Shown here one piece after another: positions 31,276 through 42,946 of a stretch of 64,000 nt of DNA. A program made the translations under genes and the position numbers. Numbering within the stretch: position 1 is the first letter of the stretch; each line of letters opens with the position of its first letter. The notes under the pieces are model-generated. The model was not told the DNA's origin. It did not search any database and worked only from the letters and a program-made list of their open reading frames with translations. The DNA comes from Macrolepiota albuminosa. Its lineage: Eukaryota; Basidiomycota; Agaricomycetes; Agaricales; Agaricaceae. The stretch is taken from NCBI GenBank assembly GCA_027475525.1, contig JAMWFC010000096.1:62001-126000 (forward strand), given 5' to 3'.

Positions 31276-32553
31276 AGGACCTGCGTGTTTGGGGATTTGT
31301 TCGTGTCTTTTTTCTTTGTCTTTTTTTTTCGTCCGTGTTAATTATTTCTTGATATCTAGAAATGTAACCCCTCACCCACACCTCCCACCCCACCTCTCAT
31401 CCTCTTATGCCATACTACCACACACCCAACACCCACCTGATCCCAACTCCTCATATACGCATACACACCTTGCCGTTGGATCCAGATGTTTTTTTTCCTT
31501 GATAGGACGTTATCGATCTCGATCTTGATCTTGTTTTTTTTCTTGAGCCCTTATATTGATTCTTGATTACACATCCCTACGCCCTTCCCCTTCCCCCCGG
31601 CGCCTCGTTTGTGTTTCCCGTGCTGTGGCCGTGCTCCCGTCTCTATTCTCCCTTATCCTTTGTCTTACTTCTTACGTTCTACGTCTTACGTCTTATGCCC
31701 CTGCCTCCCCTCACACCCACCCGCGTGCGCGCATACACTCACGTTTGGCTTCGTGTATGATATCCTGTAAATATATGTAATAATACCTATCATTGTGTTG
31801 TTTTTGTTGTTGTGTGGTTGGTTGGTTTGAGTTGAGTTGAGTTGGTTTGCGTGTGTGCCTGCGGTTGCTTGTTTCTTGGAGAGTTGGTCTGGTGGTTTGG
31901 GGTTCGTGGTTGTTAAGGGAGGGTAATGCGAAGAAAAGGCAAAGAAATGGAAAATGTTCGAATGCCAGTGCTGAAGAAATGAGGTGTTTGATAGCCGATG
32001 ACGATTTTTGCAAACTGACCCATGCATCCGTACTTGTGTGGCGCTGTGTGGTGTATGGGGATGCATCACGTATTTATGTGTGTTGGGATCATGGGATGGA
32101 AGGCAGTTGTGTTGATGACGGCAATCAAAAACCTCCGTCCCCACGTTTGGGCGCTAGGTATGTGCATGGATAGGCTGCGCCAGCATCCATATATCTGTGT
32201 GTCTCGTGAACTCGGCCCCTTCCAGGGAGAACGTGTGCGGGATGTGACACCTTGCGGCTGGAAGTGATAGTGATCCCGTTGGTTACTAGCCTGTAGCTTA
32301 AATTCGGATTCTGGTAACTCGGGGAGTATCTCAAGAGAACGTGTGAGATTGCATCTGTGCCAAACCCTAATTTCTTCCATGTGGGACTATGACCTGAGTA
32401 TGAAGCTTTGAAACAAAAAATATATTGACTTGACGCATCCCAAAGAGGCGGAAATGGCGCCTAAGGATGATAGACATCAAAGGCTGACACAAAGATTGAA
32501 TGTGATAGGACAAAAGGGGGAAGTACAAGAAACAGTGAGTATACTTGGTGAGA
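31276..32553. other. 3' flank, pyrimidine-rich, no gene
   Basis: The plus strand is C/T-rich with runs of T from 31300 to 31760, fitting a 3' untranslated region followed by intergenic DNA. Open frames here are short and low in complexity. Confidence 0.5.
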
Positions 32554-33743
32554 CTAAAGTTGAGCAAACGTCTTAGTTCTTGCAAGACCCTTCGAGCCAA
32601 CCTCCTTCCTCTGCAACCACACACCAAGTCCATAATCAGACTCGTCATCCGATATGGGTGGAGTAACCTGACCAGGGAGCACAACAGGTGGGCGGTCCTC
32701 TGTTGTAATCATGCTCGCTGCATTTGGGTATAGTCGAGGATCGTAAGCCTGGAGTGGGACAGGGCATTGTGGATACGGCTGGGGAGCATCAGTAAGAGAA
32801 TCTCCTGCAGGCACGGTATACGTGGCTTTGACTGAGAGTTTGATTCGTTTGGGACCATCGCTGGTAGAAGCGGAAACAGCAAGGTTGGGTGTCGAAGGCG
32901 AGCGCTCCAGTGCACGCTTCTTACCGGCCCAAATGCCCAAAATCGGAGGCGGTGTATGAACCGAAAGGACGGAAGCGTTGACATTGTGTTTTGCAGGGCC
33001 CTCTTGCCTGTCCAAGGACGTTTTAAATCCCTGTAAGCTCTCCTCTAATTTCTTCCTCTCCCTCTCTTGAGTCTCCTGCAAACGCCATTCCACAAGTTTC
33101 CCTGCTTCTTCACCACACAACCTCTCCTGCTCTTGCCACTCCTCCTCCATGCGGAGTTTTGCTTGGACCTTGTCAAGGTGCTGGAAGTATGGAAGACGGT
33201 TATTGACAAGGTATTCACGCTGCTGGGCAGTGGGGACGGTCTCCCATTTCATAGTTCGATATGGGTATCCAGTGTTCCTCGTGTCGTACTCCTCCATTGC
33301 CTGCCAGTCTATCTCACGCAAGCGTAAATCAGCCTCTTCTTTTGAGACCCAGCCCAGGTTCAAAAGGCGGCGCAATGTCTTGCCCGGAATGGAGATGTGC
33401 GGGGTCAATCGGAGCCGGTATTCATACTCAGAGATGGCATTGTAAGGGTCAAAAAATTCGGCAATGGGTGAAAAGGGATGGGAAGAGGATGCTGGAAAGG
33501 CAAAGTCACGAACTTTGATGTTGAGTTCCTTTAAATCTTCAAGTATGGTCTGAGATTCGGGCTCTATGATTTCCGTCAGTGCTGGAGAAAGCGCTCGCGT
33601 GTCCTGGATTGGTTGGACTGGCTACGAAACACATCAGTACTAAAGTCCATATCTGGGGAAATGGGACTTACTAGGCTGCTGGGAGCATCAGAAGGGGAAT
33701 GCCTTTCAAATGGTACCCAAAACGGGTTATGAGATGTTGACAT
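32554..33743 (-). CDS. Hypothetical protein, Lys/Glu-rich middle, conserved-looking
   Basis: Two exons: ATG at 33741-33743 (MSTSHNPFWVPFERHSPSDA), an intron of about 50 nt with donor gtaagt and acceptor gtag near 33620, then an open frame to the TAA at 32554-32556. Features: an Arg/Leu-rich N-terminal part (YEYRLRLTPHISIPGKTLRR), a likely coiled coil (KVQAKLRMEEEWQEQERLCG, ETQERERKKLEESLQG), then a Ser/Pro-rich tail with a basic cluster (GKKRALERSPSTPNL, GPKRIKLSVKA) typical of nuclear proteins. I recognise no domain. Confidence 0.7.
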
Positions 33744-34139
33744 TACAATAGTAAGCTCAGAGCGCCAACAACGAGGTCGAGAAAGTAAAAGTGAAGATTT
33801 GGCAAGAGAGAGATATGGTGCTCGTGATTTATGTGTACGCATGTTGGCTAGAGTCACAGAAATAGGCCTTTGTGGTTGAAACGTTGATCAGTCAACGTTC
33901 AACACTTGTTTACTTGTGTAGTCCTGTAACGACCGTGACTCCCTTAGTTTTGCAACATATCAAACTCGAACACAGGTTCAACTGCGCACACTTCTCCTCA
34001 AATCATCGTCGTCGCCCTTATATTTCTGACTAAATTTCAGCTAACACATTCTGATTACCACTGAACCCAAAACACGTCTTGCCCACGAGCTAGTCGCGAG
34101 GAGCACAGCACTTGACCAACGCCGATTCATACCTCCAGC
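33744..34139. promoter_or_regulatory. Divergent intergenic region
   Basis: About 400 bp between the start of the minus-strand gene (33743) and the start of the MARVEL-like gene (34140). It must contain both promoters; no clear TATA box or repeated site is seen. Confidence 0.35.
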
Positions 34140-35722
34140 ATGGGTGTTCTCGACGGAATCTCAGACCTTGTAGCGCGTATTTCGCCCTCAGGCAAGACTA
34201 AAACATCAGCAGCAGGCATAGGCAACGGGCATAGCATGGCGTTCAATGACAACGTGAGTTCCCTGTCCATTTTTTCCGGCTCTTCCATATACCCTTTCCT
34301 GGTATTTCTCTTCGCGTTCTGTGCCTCGTTCGGGGTCACTCTGCCGTGGACAGTGACAACTGTGGATTCTTTTCCATTCTACTGATTTACGTAATCATGT
34401 TGTTCTTTGGATGGCACGACGATGGGCTCGACTGGCGGTGAACTCGTCCTCCTGCTCATCCTTCCACTTCTTTGGGTTCCTTGGATATGGGTTCATACTT
34501 TGACACCCACCAAACTCCAGTACTGAAGTGACTTTCCTAGATGATCGTCTCGAAACCGGCCATTGTGTTCCATTCCTCTCAAATTTTCTTCGCTTTTCTT
34601 GCAATGGCGTGTTTTGCGAGTGTAGCTTCGTTCCAGGCAAAATGGAACGTCGGGCCATGTACGTTGTGTCTTTAGTTCTCGCGCAAATCATCCTCAGATA
34701 CGCCAATATAGCTGGTCTCACGGGCTTTGCACTCTTCATATCAATACTAGGCATATTTTTATCTGCGTTTATGCTAGCTGTTCCCGTTGTAAACGAGAAA
34801 CACGAGAGATTAGTTCGTCTGGCGCGTGCGTTAAAGGAGGTACGCGTTGGATTCATTCTCACTGGCATAGGCGTTGCTGCCAGCCTCCTTATCTCGTACG
34901 TATCTCGCCTTGTTCCCGTTTTGGACTCGCTCTTCTAAAATCGAATATTCCTTAGATTTATCAACCGGGGTGCAAGAACCCAGATAATGATCCACACCAA
35001 AGCCTCGGTGACGATTTCAAGAAAGGTCTGGATGGGTTTTGCAGCTCCAAGAAGGCCGGAGCTATTTTCTTCTGGCTCGCGTTTGGTGAGCTTTCTTGCA
35101 TCCCTCGTGTGTCCATTATACTTAATATCGTGTAAACAGGCTTCTGGGCCGCATCGCTTGTCCTCCTTGTGCTCGACTGGCGCTCAGGAAAGCTCACCAC
35201 ACACAGCGGACCGCGTGATCCACCCTTCCGCGTGCCTTCGCGTCCTGATGATGTTGAAGACAACCTCACGCACGAAGATTACGACGAGGAGGATTACACG
35301 CACATAGCACGGCCCACACAGCCTGCCGCGTCTTCAGCATATGTGCCGTCGAGGTACGACCCCGACCCGGACGATAATGCGAATACGCATCCGGGCTCGC
35401 CATTCGCGGATGAGAATAGGTACGCGGGGAGACCGAGTATGGATGCGTACGGAGCCTTTTCGGATCCGGCACCCAGTGGGTTCGTGCAGACGCAGGGAGG
35501 AGGAGCACATGTACAGGAGGTCCCGAGGATGAGTAGGACGATGCAGTATGCGGATCCGTATGCGGCTGTGCGTGCGTCGATTGGGGGCTCGAGTTCGGCT
35601 GCGCATAGTACCCCGAACTATGATAGTTATGCGCATATGCGGCTGTGCGTGCGTCGATTGGGGGCTCGAGTTCGGCTGCGCATAGTACCCCGAACTATGA
35701 TAGTTATGCGCAGATGAGGTAG
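34140..35722 (+). CDS. MARVEL-like four-helix membrane protein
   Basis: First exon 34140-34253 (MGVLDGISDLVARISPSGK), intron to 34540, then MIVSKPAIVFHSSQIFFAFL from 34541. A 53-nt intron (about 34659-34711) gives KWNVGP-SGLTGF in frame. Further exons carry helices FALFISILGIFLSAFMLAVP, VGFILTGIGVAASLLIS and, after two introns, GAIFFWLAFG-FWAASLVLLV. Four hydrophobic segments and the Cys-containing loop between helices 3 and 4 fit the MARVEL-type membrane proteins common in Agaricomycetes. The cytoplasmic tail is acidic, then Ser/Tyr-rich. The 77-bp duplication (35559-35712) alters the C-terminus; with one copy removed the protein ends DSYAQMR at TAG 35720-35722. The first exon might be a separate leader. 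Confidence 0.8.
35559..35712. repeat. Perfect 77-bp tandem duplication no. 5
   Basis: 35559-35635 equals 35636-35712 at exactly 77 positions, at the 3' end of the MARVEL-like gene. The duplication replaces the natural C-terminus by an Arg-rich frameshifted tail. Confidence 0.98.
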
Positions 35723-36434
35723 CAGTAGCGGGTTGGTACTTTTTTCCGTGTTGTCTGTTTTAGATGTTTTGGATTCAAAGTTTGCGCGCGGACGACTTGG
35801 ATACTTAATTTTATTATCGTTCAGTGTACTATATTTGAACATGGCAGATTGTGTGGAAATCAAGGGTAATCACCACACGTTAATGACCAATGAAAGAATG
35901 CTAAGAGTGTCGTAGCAAGGGAATTAATTAATTACTTGAATGGTTGGCTTTACTATTGTTGAAGGTAAAAATACGCGACCACATCCATCAAAAAAGTGGC
36001 AAATGCTTTGTCCAACGGCAAATGGACTTGAAAGCAAGGCCCATCTCAACTCGTACCAAGCAGGTGTTGTCAATAAACATCTCTCTACTAAACAAGATGT
36101 CTTGTCGTCAAGGAATGGTGTTTTGTCCTTACAAGGCTACCAGTCGCAGAACTGGTAAGCGTTCCTCAAGTTATTTCTATTCCATGCTCATCATGCAGAA
36201 AAGCTGATTTATAGTACTTCGTTCTTTCTTTGTATACAGGAGGAGCTCATCATGACAATAAATACAAAACAAGTCGAAAGCTTGATTTCCTCATCTCCAA
36301 ACTCACTTGTGCCGTTCCCTCGTGTGCATGGTTGCGTGTCGTCTAATGAACCGCATCCCATTGATTCTCTGGCAGGGTCCTTGACAAACATGCTCAATCA
36401 GCAAGGATACAGGGTTTTTGATGAGAGATTATCC
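35723..36434. other. Intergenic, no gene recognised
   Basis: 3' flanks of two convergent genes. Short plus-strand frames (for example 36252-36551) overlap the end of the minus-strand gene and look like shadows. Confidence 0.4.
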
Positions 36435-37650
36435 TTACGCAGGCCGAATACCAGTTGCTTCAAAAGTAGGCAGCCTCTCCCACCAATCTTTGTTCACAGG
36501 CGGAGTCTTTATCATGTCTTTTTTCACGCCATTTACTTCGAACGCCGCTGATAGCCATGCGTACAACGCCAGATTGTCAGCCGTATTGTAGGGGGGTGAG
36601 ATGTACAAATCCCCATGCCCATCAAGTGGTCTGAAGAAGTAATAACTAGAAGTGGCAGTTGTTAGCACGGCGTACTCGGCATTCTCCTGGACCAGCTGGC
36701 CCCAAATCTGTCATTGCGTTGATGTCCTTCAGGTGTTGAGCGTGAATAAAAATAACTCATTGACACACCTGAGAAAGGATCTTGTCCCTGATCTGTTCAG
36801 TCAGTCGACCAGCGCCACCAGCATCGTCGGTGGAGTTACTAGAAACGTCATCTGGCCACACATACTGGATCGCCAGTCCAGGTACATATTCCTGATCGCC
36901 ATCCTCGTACCAACCTGTGACATCTTCGAAAACCGCGTCCGTGAGTACTCGGGTGGTTTTAACTTCGACTACCGCTTTTATGGCAAATTCGCCAGAACGA
37001 CTTGTCTTAGGATTGGCCGAGAGGGAGGAATATATCCCGAAGTCCGTAATATTTCTCGGTGACTTACTGGATGATGCGAAAAACTGAAAGCTAGATTTTT
37101 GGAAATCCGGCGAAGTCCAACGTTTGAAAACGGCAGCATATTCAGGAATCGTACCAGTCTCTTCTTTTATCCGGTTGAAAGCCATATGATATGCCATGAT
37201 TTTAAAAACTGGCGCGAGGTTTTCTTGCTCGAATTGTGACTCGTTGTCTTTCTCCAGATGGTGGAGTCGTTTGAATGGTAACGTAGTCGATACAGGGTGG
37301 ACGATGGCTACAAACTGACTGTTTACTGGCACAAGGATACCTTCTAGCTCTGGTCTTATCACTTTGCAGAGTTGTTCTACAAGACGTGGTACTGGCACAA
37401 TACTTTGAAGAACGGACTTCACGAGTTTTCCGCTTGTAGTTGACGTGCTTTTAGCACTACAAGACGGTGCTGGTTTTCCGCTAAAGTACTGAGGGGCTTC
37501 GAGGAGACGAAGGAGTGATACCATTCCAGTCTCTTCAGGTCCGAGGTTTATGAGCTGTGGCATGGTTTCCGAGGCCATCGAAGCGGAATTGGGTGGCATG
37601 GTTCTCGAGGACATCGAAGTGGAATTGGATGGCATAGTCCTCGAGGTCAT
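36435..37650 (-). CDS. PD-(D/E)XK-like protein of unknown role
   Basis: Two exons: 36770-37650 and 36435-36710, joined over a 60-nt intron (donor gtgtgt, acceptor acag) as KILSQ-IWGQLVQENAEY. The core reads TDFGIYSS, then GEFAIKAVVEVKTTRV, an Asp...Glu-Val-Lys pattern on a predicted strand, as in the PD-(D/E)XK nuclease fold. The C-terminal part (YYFFRPLDGHGDLYISPPYN, LALYAWLSAAF) is like a family expanded in mushrooms and often found near kinase-like genes; that is from memory. The N-terminus has repeats TMP-NS-SM, and the start at 37650 is the first ATG after an in-frame stop, so an upstream exon is possible. It is divergent from the kinase-like gene at 38475. Confidence 0.6.
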
Positions 37651-38474
37651 CGAAGTGGAGTTGGATATCGAGAGCGGGTAGAAGTAGACGATAAGGAGCA
37701 GGAGGAGTTATAAGGAGGAGCAGTTGATGCCTTCCGACAAGCATTTTCAGAGTTTATATGTCGCCCAACAAGAACCACCACAGCCGTTCGGCATTTATTT
37801 GTTGACTTCATACACGACACAATGGAATGTTGAGATACGAGCTAAGATGCACAGAAAACAATAATCCCGCACAAAGGCTTCTTGGCAATCAGTAACGCTT
37901 GTTGAGGACAAACCTACACAAAACTTATGGAACAACAAACAAAATTGAGAAGGATATCCTTCTTTGGTGAACAGCGTGTGACATTCACCCGATTTATATC
38001 TTTCTCGCTCGATTGCTTGAGTTTATCCTCATAGAAAGGTAGGATTTTACCTTGCAGCCCAAAAAAAATGACAGACTTTCTTAGAGATGCTGTGCAGGTC
38101 GTTACGAGCCGGAGAAACTGAACAAGGTATTGACAATAGTATCGGTCAAGCTTATAGTCCATTGAGTGCATATTCTTGTTATGCCCAGCGACCGTCAGTA
38201 ACAAAAGAAAATTGATAACAAATATTTAGAATACAATGGGCCTAACCAAAGTACAAGGTGAAATACAAACAATTCACCGTGGGTAAAGGGAGAGCTTGTC
38301 CAGAGACAGCTTCAACACATAATGTGGCGAATTTGCCTTGAGAATAATAACAATGGGAATTTGTCGAAGTTGTTGCATCTTTAGTCCTTTTTGGTTACGT
38401 AACCTTAAGGACATCGAAAATAACCCTTAACGACAGAACAAATACTTTCGTAACTGCTTTAGCTTCTTCAGTCC
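37651..38474. promoter_or_regulatory. Divergent promoter region, about 820 bp
   Basis: Separates two genes transcribed away from each other (36435-37650 minus, 38475-39672 plus). No open frame of note and no recognised regulatory motif. Confidence 0.4.
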
Positions 38475-39672
38475 ATGTCGCTCTCACTCAAATTCTCTTC
38501 CAACGCCCTATCACCGTTTCCAGAGGGAGTAGCCTCCAATGAGGTTACTTTCCTCCAAAGCAGCTCTGTCAAACTCATGCAACCAGGCGTTGTTGCCACC
38601 GTTGATGTGACTAAAAGCATTAACGGATACTTCCAGTACGAGGACGATGAATATCATTTCATGGGAACGATCATGCTGCCCAATGAGCCTTCCCCTCGTG
38701 ACGTTGTCGTCAAGTTACTCTGGGGTAGCGATAGAGAGTCTTATCCTGAAACATTCCAGAATTACAAACAAGAAGCAAAATTATATCAAGACCACTTATG
38801 CATAGCGATAGAGAGTCTTATCCTGAAACATTCCAGAATTACAAACAAGAAGCAAAATTATATCAAGACCACTTATGCAAAAATGAATCCCTCTATGGAA
38901 AAGGAGTCCCAAGAAACTATGGATTGTATGAAACCAAGTTCTATTGGAAATTATATGACCTATTTGTCGATTGTGCTTGTATGGTATATCAATACTGTGG
39001 TTCAAGCGAAAACCTGCAATGGTCGACAGGTAGTGGCCTTTCGGACTTCGGGTAAGTAATTTTTTCGTTCCTGTCGTTAAAATCTTGACGTAACTTTTAA
39101 TTCAAGTGTTCAGGCTGTCAAGCTTTTACTGGAAATACACAAGAGCGGCATTAGACACAATGATTTCAGTCTTGATAGAAATATCACATGCCTCGATGAT
39201 AAACCGTTCTTAGTGGATTTTTCTCAAGCACGCTCCCATAATTGCCCAGAGAAGGAATTCGAGTACCCTGCTCGGCTCTTTGATGTGAACGAAAATACCT
39301 TGAGGTGCGGTGAATTATGTGATTTCCTCGCAGAATTGCGCCACCACGTGGCACCTAGTAAGTCTCGTTTGAAGTTTGCCGTGCACAACTAGCTGACACT
39401 TGGAAGTTAAATTCCATTGGTATGGATATGATGTAAAGTATCGTCGAGTGGAATCTCTTGATGGCATCTTTCAACACAAACGAAGGTTGACGTTTGCTAG
39501 GAGAGCCACAGTTGAGCAACAGTGGGAATATGCGGTGAATGTGTGGAAATTTCTCTGCTCTAATTGGTCTTCATATCATACCGGGAAGGCCCCAGAAGTG
39601 GGCGATACGTCTTTTGAGGCCTATCGGGCAAGATCAAATACGAATATTGCCTTGTTGACGACGGGAGAGTAG
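38475..39672 (+). CDS. Protein-kinase-like gene with degenerate catalytic motifs
   Basis: Exons: 38475-39052, about 39107-39358 and 39408-39672, with GT-AG introns and phase kept. The N-terminal part has a strand with VVVKLLWG (the candidate ATP-lysine) followed by an acidic helix region. Exon 2 has IHKSGIRHNDFSLDRNIT, a catalytic-loop variant His-Asn-Asp, and PFLVDFSQA, where DFG has become DFS. The C-terminal part is helical (TVEQQWEYAVNVWKFLCSNW). This fits the aminoglycoside-phosphotransferase/RIO-like side of the kinase fold, as in other small kinase-like genes of mushrooms. The 77-bp duplication 38726-38879 breaks exon 1; without one copy the frame continues DHLCKNESLYGKGVPRNYGL. Confidence 0.7.
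38726..38879. repeat. Perfect 77-bp tandem duplication no. 6
   Basis: 38726-38802 equals 38803-38879 at exactly 77 positions, in exon 1 of the kinase-like gene. Confidence 0.98.
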
Positions 39673-39798
39673 TTAGAAATATGAAGTGACCTAACTTGCG
39701 GCGTTGCATGCGTGCATGATTTGAGTTCGGCAAACCATGGCTTCTACTATCTTTTAATACTATGGGTTAAGCTGTCGCAGACTGGCATAAAAGAACCA

Positions 39799-39945
39799 AT
39801 GTTCTTACTCAAGTTTTCTGACAATGTTCGTCCTCTCCATTCAAACGCTGTAACAACGAGAGACGTCACTTTTTCATTAGAGCATATAGCGACCACTCCT
39901 TTGGTGTGCCGCAATTTTATCCATCATCTAAGTAATAGAGATTGA
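39799..39945 (+). pseudogene. N-terminal fragment of a second kinase-like paralogue
   Basis: MFLLKFSDNVRPLHSNAVTT then RDVTFSLEHIATTPLV resembles the start of the upstream gene (MSLSLKFSSNALSPFPEGVA, SNEVTFLQSSSV). After about 50 residues the frame closes and nothing further matches. A truncated tandem copy. Confidence 0.6.
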
Positions 39946-40235
39946 TGCTCCTAGTCCCCTCACCGCCAAAGTCCTCTTGCCACTCTTATCATGATGGACT
40001 GACGGCGTCTCATCAGAGGATACAGTGTAGAGGTTGATGATCCCAGTCCCGCCACCACCAAAGGGCAAAGTCCTCTTGCCAGTCTTATTATTGTGGACTC
40101 ACGGCGTCCCGGATTTCTCTAACTTCATAGTCTTTATGTACATGTAATTAACGAACATATCCACAAACAATCAGATTATCTCCTTTGCTACGCAGAAAGA
40201 TTATTGAGTTGACCGTAGGCATTACTCTCTTGATA
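39946..40235. other. Intergenic with an old tandem repeat
   Basis: The blocks at about 39952 (gatgctcctagtcccc...) and 40036 (gatgatcccagtcccg...), both continuing to ...ggact...acggcgtc, are diverged copies roughly 84 bp apart. No gene. Confidence 0.5.
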
Positions 40236-41331
40236 TCATCGCGAATCCTGGTATCGTCGCACGAACTCCGGATCCAAAAACTTCATCCTTCCTCTCCCTT
40301 GAGTCAGTTGAAAAAACCATCAGCATGCTGCCAAACACTAAGCGAAGAATAAGGACGCACCCTTGAACCTCACACCCCCGCTATTACTCGCCAACTCCTT
40401 CTCGTACTTCTCCTTGATCTTCTGCAGCTCCTTCTTCCTCGATTCTTCCAACCTCTCTTTCTCTTCACATTCCAACCTCACATCATACTCCTCCTCTGTC
40501 TCTTCCCTCGGCGTATCAGGCTTTGAAGGAGATTGCTGCTCAGGCGTTCCAACCTCACATCATACTCCTCCTCTGTCTCTTCCCTCGGCGTATCAGGCTT
40601 TGAAGGAGATTGCTGCTCAGGCGAGCGTGAATCCTTGCTTCTCGACTTTTTCTTCTTGCGGTAGCGTCGTCTCTCCGGACTGGGACTACGAGATTCGGAA
40701 CGGGACCTCGACCGTCTATGAGATCGTTTTTCCAACTTGGAGTGTTCTTCTGCTGGGTTGACTAACCGTGGGATGAACGTAGATGACTCCGAAAATCAAG
40801 AGACAAGATTGCCAATTGACGCACCTGAAGGCTTGCGCAACTCGAGCTCTCCGCAATTTGAGATGACCACAGGTGTTAGTGGACGGCTCTTCTCATCAAC
40901 AGGCATCGTTGAAATTTTCTGCACAATGTCGAATCCGCGAAGAACGCGACCGAACACGACATGCTTGCCTGTTCAAACGGAGGTCAATGATGCAGCAATG
41001 GGACAAAGAAGAGAGAAATGTACCGTTTAAATGCGGACACTGACGCAGTGTGATAAAGAACTGCGAGTTCCTGATATTTGGGCCCTTGTTTGCCATACAT
41101 AAAAGAGCCTCTGCGTCCAATGGTTGCTCGAGGTCTTCGTCTGCAAAGGAACCGCCATAGATGGACTCGCCACCGGTGCCGTCGAACTTGGTAAAATCTG
41201 TGTGTTGTTAATTATTGCTGAACACGTGTGAATGAGTAGTAGTCGTACCTCCCCCTTGGATCATGATATCCCGTATCGACCGGTGAAGTTGGTAAGTAAG
41301 TATGTGGCACCCATGGTGAAACCTGAAACTT
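40236..41331 (-). CDS. SR-rich cyclophilin (PPIG-like), N-terminus missing
   Basis: Minus-strand exons: [13 protein letters not shown] near 41265-41305, [20 protein letters not shown] with [15 protein letters not shown] (about 41032-41199), [20 protein letters not shown] (about 40830-40985), and an Arg/Ser-rich tail ([20 protein letters not shown]) with a last exon [20 protein letters not shown], stop at 40236-40238. This is the C-terminal two thirds of a cyclophilin peptidyl-prolyl isomerase plus an RS domain, as in the splicing-associated PPIG family; it would act in the nucleus. FFITL and the HVVFG element of the active site are present. The first part of the domain is not found above 41331, so the gene may be truncated or its first exons rearranged. 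The 77-bp duplication (40470-40623) breaks the acidic/basic tail; removal of one copy restores it. Confidence 0.75.
40470..40623. repeat. Perfect 77-bp tandem duplication no. 7
   Basis: 40470-40546 equals 40547-40623 at exactly 77 positions, inside the SR cyclophilin. Without it EEEYDVRLE continues directly into [17 protein letters not shown]. Confidence 0.98.
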
Positions 41332-42946
41332 GGAACTGTGGTCGATTTTGATGTGATGTGGCATGATTTGGTTTGGGGGGGGTGGATGGATGTATGAGTA
41401 GGGACTTGGACTTTTTTTCTGGGTCTAGTTGTGGTATTCTTAGAGTGGATCTTATGGCTTTTAAGGAAGAAAAGGAAAGAAGAGAAAAAGAAATGGAAAT
41501 TTAAGTTGGTAGCTGGGATTTAAGGTTGGAATTCGATGTTGGTATGTACCTGGCGCACATGGTGAAATGAAACGTGAAACCTGCAGCTGAAACGGTGGTA
41601 CCATCACGCCCCGTGTTCACTAGTTGCGATGCGCTATGTTCCCTACATCCAAGCCACGGAGGCCCTCCTTTCATGTAAATTAGGTAGTTCACTGGGAATG
41701 GTCTGGTCGAGTGTTGTGTAGTTTATTTTGGACCTTTATTTGAACGCTTTATGTTATTTTACGGACAACATAACTAGATTCTATACAGAGAAGTTCAGGG
41801 CAGACGAAAGATAAGGACAAGAATTGGCTTACGCTAACCAGATATGACCATCGAGGCACCAGTCCGCCAGCACTCCTTTGATCTCGATAATATTATCAGG
41901 GAAAACCACATAGTATTCCAATTATCCAGGTATCTATCATGCTGATCTGCGCTTTAAAAAGCTAGATATGCAGCACGATGGATACGGAAAGAATACTCGA
42001 CATCAGGTCCAATGGTTGACGCACTATTGATTACTAGCAAGTCCCTGGTGTTCCGCGTAAAGATACGCTGACGACCGAACTGAAAATGGCAGCGTCAGAT
42101 GTCGATGAGCCGGTTTCTCGAAGAATCGAGTCATTCAGCAAGATAGCAGAAAGTGAAGGGCCAACTACATGAACCAAACTCTTCAGGTTTGAGGAAATTG
42201 TGTTGATATCTCTGGGTTGCGACTCTTATCCTATCGGATACGATTCAAATCAGAAGACTACAAATATATCATTTTCAACTTTGAATGACACAAGAACATG
42301 AAGAATTGCTTGATGAAAGTTGTTGCAATTGTCGAATAATGAGCTGTAATGAGAAACTGTCCGATTGTCGGAAGCGTAAGTAAATTGACGGTCATTATTC
42401 GCACAATCAGACTCGTCACCTGCTAGAAGTAAAGCATTATGATGGAAGTCGATGCTGACCAAGGATACAGTACTCTTGCTACCACTGGCGTCCCAGAGTG
42501 ATAACATAGAGAACACGATGAAACTCTATAATGCGCCAAAATGAAGCTTTCATTGACCCGAAGGGAGAGATTAGAGGCTACTTGGGACTAGCATGGGTTA
42601 TTGTGTATAGAAAAAGTAATTCTGAAACCGACGACTTAGTATCGCATATGTGTTGCCAGAAAACTACAACGCACACAGGAGTAGTAAGACGTCTGAAGAG
42701 ACCCATCCAACCATGAAAATACAACAAGACGAAATCAGAAGAAAGACGTCGAGCAGTGCATGGCATGGGTATAGATTTTGGGTCCATCGCCCTACTTTTT
42801 TGTTTTCCTACTCTCTACGAATAACACTCGAGCCTTTACTACACACAACGTCAGTTTGTAGCAGTCTTCTTCAGTTCAGCTATAATTTACCTTTCGGATC
42901 ATACTTGACAGCAGAAAGCCTTGGACCCTGGCGAAGACGCTGAGTT
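41332..42946. other. No gene recognised
   Basis: Only short frames. A segment near 41286-41330 (gtatgtggcacccatggtga) has a diverged echo near 41540-41590 (gtacctggcgcacatggtga), which suggests a small duplication where the cyclophilin N-terminus should be. Confidence 0.4.
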
